From an uncultured Collinsella sp. (GTDB lineage Bacteria > Actinomycetota > Coriobacteriia > Coriobacteriales > Coriobacteriaceae): a stretch of DNA of 8,303 nt. The stretch covers positions 1 to 8,303 of the forward strand of contig USCN01000051.1 in assembly GCA_900553165.1 (NCBI GenBank). Direction: 5' to 3'. The notes beneath the pieces are model-generated. The model did no database searches. It was given only the letters and a program-made list of their open reading frames with translations, and had not been told where the DNA came from. Made by a program: the position numbers and the translations under genes. Each line of letters begins with the position of its first letter. The stretch's first letter is position 1. This document shows, piece by piece, positions 6,313 through 8,303 of this stretch.

Positions 6313-6343
6313 AAAAACAAAGCAGGCTCGAAGGCCTGCTTTG
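6313..6343 (-). terminator. Terminator between the two tRNA-Ser genes
   Basis: On the - strand CAAAGCAGGC (6343-6334) pairs with GCCTGCTTTG (6327-6318), a perfect 10-bp stem with a six-base loop, followed by five T residues (6317-6313). It follows tRNA-Ser(GGA) by eight bases. As it looks strong, expression of tRNA-Ser(CGA) downstream would need readthrough or an internal promoter. Confidence 0.88.
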
Positions 6344-6351
6344 GAATTAAC

Positions 6352-6442
6352 TGGCGGAGAGTCAGGGATTTGAACCCTGGAGACGCTTTTGACGCCTACA
6401 CGATTTCCAATCGTGCTCCTTCGGCCACTCGGACAACTCTCC
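6352..6442 (-). tRNA. tRNA-Ser (anticodon GGA)
   Basis: A complete 91-base class II tRNA. The acceptor GGAGAGT pairs with ACTCTCC (perfect), with discriminator G and an encoded CCA at 6354-6352. The anticodon arm is CACGATTGGAAATCGTG with anticodon GGA, followed by a long variable arm (GGCGTC...GCGTCTC) and the T arm CAGGGTTCAAATCCCTG. It reads UCC and UCU codons. A good -10 element lies 17 bases upstream of the mature 5' end. Confidence 0.96.
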
Positions 6443-6458
6443 GTTAAATGCGAAAGTC

Positions 6459-6486
6459 AGTATACACGAGGAATCGCAAAGTGCAA
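6459..6486 (-). promoter_or_regulatory. Promoter candidate for the tRNA-Ser genes
   Basis: On the - strand TTGCAC (6486-6481) and TATACT (6464-6459) are separated by 16 bases. The -10 is a close match to consensus, the -35 only half. The distance to the tRNA 5' end (16 bases between) suits initiation close to the mature end. No other - strand promoter competes in the region. Confidence 0.55.
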
Positions 6487-6576
6487 ACAGAAAAGTTGGC
6501 ATTTTTTAAAACGCTTGGCCGCGCTTGGCGTTGCAGTGGGGTTTGAGGTGCCAAAAAACGGCTTCCGACCAGCGTG

Positions 6577-6820
6577 GTTGATCAACTCAATTGTTCAAAA
6601 GGAGTATTCATAAGCGACTTGGCAATGAATTTAAAAATCTTTGGGTGGTGCTGTGGACCACTGGTATGCATTTTGCGACCACAGCCTTGTGCCCGTTGAC
6701 CTGCGGCTTGGCTCAGCTTGTCCCCACGGCACCGTATCTTGTCCACAGATCTGTCAAGCTTTTGGTCGGCATTTGGTTGGAATGCGCATGAAACGTGGTG
6801 CGAGTATGGGCATATGTGGA
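6577..6820. promoter_or_regulatory. Gene-free region with DnaA-box-like sites
   Basis: The 504 bases between tRNA-Ser(GGA) and rpsF hold no credible protein gene. They contain TTGTCCACA (6739-6747), the DnaA-box form usual in high-GC actinobacteria, a one-mismatch copy TTGTCCCCA (6718-6726) in the same orientation, and a one-mismatch inverted copy TGTGGACCA (6652-6660). A 10-base palindrome GTTGATCAAC lies at 6577-6586, and AT-rich patches lie near 6581-6650. This could be an origin or a DnaA-controlled region. The sites are few, so I regard it as suggestive only. Confidence 0.35.
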
Positions 6821-6846
6821 GGTCATGAGGTTGTAGCTGCATATTC

Positions 6847-6875
6847 TTGCGGCTTGGGAGGTTGAAAGATATTAT
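6847..6875 (+). promoter_or_regulatory. Promoter candidate of the rpsF-ssb operon
   Basis: TTGCGG (6847-6852) and TATTAT (6870-6875) are separated by 17 bases. The -10 matches five of six consensus positions and the -35 three. It lies about 70 bases before the rpsF start, leaving room for the leader hairpin that follows. Confidence 0.5.
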
Positions 6876-6891
6876 TACCAAGTCTTTTCCT

Positions 6892-6920
6892 GCTTCAGGC
6901 GCACCTTCACGACCTGAAGC
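6892..6920 (+). promoter_or_regulatory. rpsF leader hairpin, possible S6:S18 autoregulatory site
   Basis: GCTTCAGG (6892-6899) pairs perfectly with CCTGAAGC (6913-6920) around a 13-base loop, ending 13 bases before the SD of rpsF. Many bacteria control rpsF by an S6:S18-binding leader hairpin at this place. Position and stem fit, but I do not see the conserved CCG bulge of the described motif, so the assignment is tentative. No T run follows, so it is not a terminator. Confidence 0.4.
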
Positions 6921-6946
6921 CACATTTGCCCAGAGGAGGTGACAAT

Positions 6947-7240
6947 ATGAAGGCTTATGAACTGCTGTTCTTTGTTGACCCGTCGCTCGACCCCGAGACT
7001 CGTCTCGCTGTTATGAAGCGTATCGATACCACGATCGCTGAGGGCGCTGGCAAGGTCGACTCCGTTGACGAGTGGGGCAAGCGCAAGCTCGCCTACGAGA
7101 TCAACGACCTCACCGATGGTGACTACACCCTCATCAACTTCCACGCAGATCCTACCCAGATCGCCGAGCTTGATCGCGTCCTGCGCATCACCGACGCTGT
7201 GGTCCGCCACATGATCGTCCGTCGCGACGACCAGGAGTAA
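6947..7240 (+). CDS. rpsF: 30S ribosomal protein S6
   Basis: The 97-residue product matches bacterial S6, which binds the central domain of 16S rRNA as a pair with S18 in the platform of the small subunit. Typical features are the opening MKAYELLFFVDPSL, a WGKRKLAYEI strand near residues 45-54, and the ending RVLRITDAVVRHMIVRRD. The ATG at 6947 is set by a perfect SD, AGGAGGTGA, seven bases upstream. An in-frame GTG further upstream would only read through that SD. It is followed after 48 bases by ssb, the common bacterial order. The S18 gene that normally comes next is not found after ssb here. Confidence 0.97.
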   Translation: MKAYELLFFVDPSLDPETRLAVMKRIDTTIAEGAGKVDSVDEWGKRKLAYEINDLTDGDYTLINFHADPTQIAELDRVLRITDAVVRHMIVRRDDQE

Positions 7241-7288
7241 GACTGTCGTTTTGGACTGGGCTTGTGCCCCAAGAGGAAGTAGTGAGTT

Positions 7289-7765
7289 ATGAGCATCAAT
7301 CGAGTGAACATCACCGGTAACCTCACCCGCGATCCCGAGCTGCGCGCCACCGCCGGCGGAACCCAGGTTCTGTCCTTTGGCGTCGCCGTGAACGATCGTC
7401 GCCGCAACGCGCAGACTGGCGAGTGGGAGGACTATCCCAACTTTGTCGACTGCACCATGTTCGGCACCCGCGCCGAGGCCGTGAGCCGTTTCCTGGCAAA
7501 GGGAAACAAGGTCGCGATCGAGGGCAAGCTGCGCTACAGCTCTTGGGAGCGCGACGGCCAGAAGCGCTCGAAGCTCGAGGTTATCGTCGACGAGATCGAG
7601 GTCATGGTGCGCCGTGAGGGGCAGACGCAGGCCCAGCCGCAGCAGAGCCTCGCGGACACGGTGCCCGTGCAGCCACAGGCGCAGGCCGCGCCGCAGTGGA
7701 GCGCCCAGCAGGCCTACGCCGCGGTCCCGCAGTCCGAGTTCTACGACGAGGACGTGCCGTTCTGA
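7289..7765 (+). CDS. ssb: Single-stranded DNA-binding protein
   Basis: The 158-residue product is a bacterial SSB, which coats single-stranded DNA as a tetramer and recruits repair and replication proteins by its C-terminal tip. The OB fold spans about residues 1-110 (MSINRVNITGNLTRDPELR, then DYPNFVDCTMFG and YSSWERDGQKR). A Gln/Ala/Pro-rich flexible linker follows, and the acidic tip ends DEDVPF. The SD is AGAGGA (7272-7277), a rather long 11 bases from the ATG. The OB fold looks chromosomal and sits after rpsF, but the short Gln-rich linker and the TGATG overlap with phage-like genes downstream look like a phage ssb. The gene may be a recombinant or an assembly join (see findings). Confidence 0.95.
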   Translation: MSINRVNITGNLTRDPELRATAGGTQVLSFGVAVNDRRRNAQTGEWEDYPNFVDCTMFGTRAEAVSRFLAKGNKVAIEGKLRYSSWERDGQKRSKLEVIVDEIEVMVRREGQTQAQPQQSLADTVPVQPQAQAAPQWSAQQAYAAVPQSEFYDEDVPF

Positions 7766-7875
7766 TGAGGCACGTACCCGACATCATCCGCGACCACTGG
7801 GAGGCGGCCCTGTTCGCCGCCTCCTTCTCCGCGGGTTTCCTGTTCTTCTCTTCGCTTCTATGGGGGTGGTTCTGA
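7765..7875 (+). CDS. 36-residue single-helix membrane microprotein
   Basis: ATG at 7765 overlaps the ssb stop as TGATG, and its own stop overlaps the next start the same way, so translation of all three is probably coupled. The product begins MRHVPDIIRDHWEAALF and continues as one strongly hydrophobic, aromatic-rich segment (about residues 14-36) ending WGWF, which suggests a single membrane helix with a short cytoplasmic head. I recognise no family. Double overlap, intact frame and coherent hydrophobicity support a real gene. Small membrane ORFs of this sort are common in phage early regions. Confidence 0.6.
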   Translation: MRHVPDIIRDHWEAALFAASFSAGFLFFSSLLWGWF

Positions 7876-8303
7876 TGGCCTTTACCGTGTTCGACAGCTT
7901 CGCCGAGGTCTACGACGACTTCGACGCGAGCGACCCCGAGGACCTGCGCGACCGCGCGATGCTCGCCGACGCGATCATGATGTACGGGCTGCACGGCGTC
8001 GAGGCCGACCTTCCGAAGCACCTCCGCCGCGTTTTCAAGGCGATGAAGAACGCCATCGACAACTCCAAGGACGCGCGCGGCAGGGGCGGCAAGGGTGGCC
8101 GCCCGCGCAAGAAACCAGTTTCCGACAAACCCGAAACGCAGGTTTCGGAAAGTGAAAACCTAGGTTTTTCAAACGGGAAACCAGTTTCCGACAAACCCGA
8201 AACGCAGGTTTCGGAAAGTGAAAACCCTAACCTAACCTACCCTAGCCTGTCCTGTCCTGAACTGGATTGTGCTGAGCTGTCCTGTGATGGGGGCGATGCC
8301 CCC
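7875..8303 (+). CDS. Phage-type DUF6291-like protein, 5' part (runs off window)
   Basis: The frame is open for 143 codons from the ATG at 7875, which overlaps the previous stop as TGATG, and continues beyond the window. The N-terminal 75 residues (FTVFDSFAEVYDDF, then ADAIMMYGLHGVEADL and LRRVFKAMKNAIDNSKDA) and the following basic linker RGGKGGRPRKK follow the pattern of DUF6291-like proteins: a helical domain, then GKKGGRPKK, then a variable low-complexity region. These are found mainly in prophages and plasmids near replication genes. After the basic linker an acidic 22-residue unit (KPVSDKPETQVSESEN...) is repeated in frame, followed by a Leu/Ser/Cys/Pro-rich stretch encoded by short CCTNN-like repeats. 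The role is not established; a link to replication initiation is inferred from context. Assignment is from recognition, not a search. Confidence 0.6.
   Translation, partial: MAFTVFDSFAEVYDDFDASDPEDLRDRAMLADAIMMYGLHGVEADLPKHLRRVFKAMKNAIDNSKDARGRGGKGGRPRKKPVSDKPETQVSESENLGFSNGKPVSDKPETQVSESENPNLTYPSLSCPELDCAELSCDGGDAP
8111..8226 (+). repeat. Two identical 50-base direct repeats with internal inverted repeats
   Basis: 8111-8160 and 8177-8226 are identical over 50 bases with a period of 66 bases (22 codons), so the reading frame is kept. Each copy contains the hairpin CCGAAAC-GCAG-GTTTCGG, and its right arm TTTCGGAAA is also complementary to the upstream TTTCCGA, giving two alternative foldings. 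The 16-base spacer is AT-richer. A stretch of short CCTNN-like repeats follows at 8225-8274. The arrangement resembles replication iterons inside an initiator gene, but that is inference. Confidence 0.8.
8289..8303. repeat. GC palindrome at the window edge
   Basis: GGGGGC-GAT-GCCCCC is a perfect 6-bp stem that ends exactly at the last base of the window. It lies inside the open reading frame, so it is not a terminator of a finished gene. It could be where the read or the contig stopped. Confidence 0.6.

Noticed and set aside
6061..6447. 128-codon + strand frame across the tRNA-Ser genes
   Set aside because: It runs antisense through two tRNAs and their terminators. The GGIRTLV and RDLNPGD fragments are typical false proteins from translated tRNA complements.
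6591..6865. Short + strand frames before rpsF (for example 6591-6791 and 6641-6865)
   Set aside because: Cys/His/Trp-rich translations without family character overlap each other in different frames. The GGAGTATTC before one is a weak ribosome site, and the region reads better as non-coding.
7910..8194. 94-codon - strand frame with repeated SETGF units
   Set aside because: Its repeats are only the complement of the 50-base repeats inside the + strand gene, and no start signal or family supports it.
8111..8226. Two long repeats as the start of a CRISPR array
   Set aside because: There are only two units, the 16-base spacer is too short, and the repeats lie in frame within a coding sequence that continues past them.

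Overview
The window looks like chromosomal DNA of a high-GC Actinomycetota bacterium of class Coriobacteriia, most likely Collinsella or a close relative. The basis is the codon use, Shine-Dalgarno (SD)-led genes, the character of the TypA, S6 and SSB proteins, and intergenic hairpin families I associate with that group. This is recognition from memory, not a search. Both edges fall in awkward sequence: the left edge lies inside a tRNA-Ile that is repeated 224 bases later, and the right edge lies at a GC-rich palindrome inside an open gene. The window may therefore be a whole assembly contig.

Layout: (1) 1-309: tRNA-Ile (3' part), tRNA-Ala(TGC) and tRNA-Ile(GAT), + strand, with a terminator-like hairpin inside the array and another after it. 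(2) 310-1818: a REP-like inverted repeat, then three short + strand genes: a bifunctional-nuclease-family (DUF151) protein, a small two-helix membrane protein, and an unknown gene broken by a frameshift near 1650. (3) 1936-3836: typA/bipA, the ribosome-associated GTPase, with a strong terminator. (4) 3863-5846: a REP-like hairpin, then two - strand envelope genes: a secreted/membrane bactofilin-like (polymer-forming cytoskeletal) protein and a TRIC-family cation channel with a TTG start. (5) 5847-6212: no protein gene, but several perfect hairpins closed by a long-range helix and ending in a tRNA-Ser-like 3' fragment. (6) 6213-6486: tRNA-Ser(CGA) and tRNA-Ser(GGA), - strand, each with its own terminator, and a shared promoter candidate. 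(7) 6443-6946: a 504-base gene-free region with DnaA-box-like 9-mers and an rpsF promoter and leader hairpin. (8) 6947-7765: rpsF and ssb. (9) 7765-8303: in place of the expected rpsR, a 36-codon membrane microprotein and the start of a phage-type DUF6291-like gene carrying in-frame repeats, each joined to the previous gene by a TGATG overlap.

The ordinary core is translation and replication housekeeping: tRNAs, TypA, S6 and SSB. The most noteworthy parts are the switch from chromosomal ssb to phage-like genes, the iteron-like repeats inside the last gene, the structured block at 6012-6148, the possible DnaA-binding region before rpsF, and the frameshifted gene. None of these proves a new system by itself.
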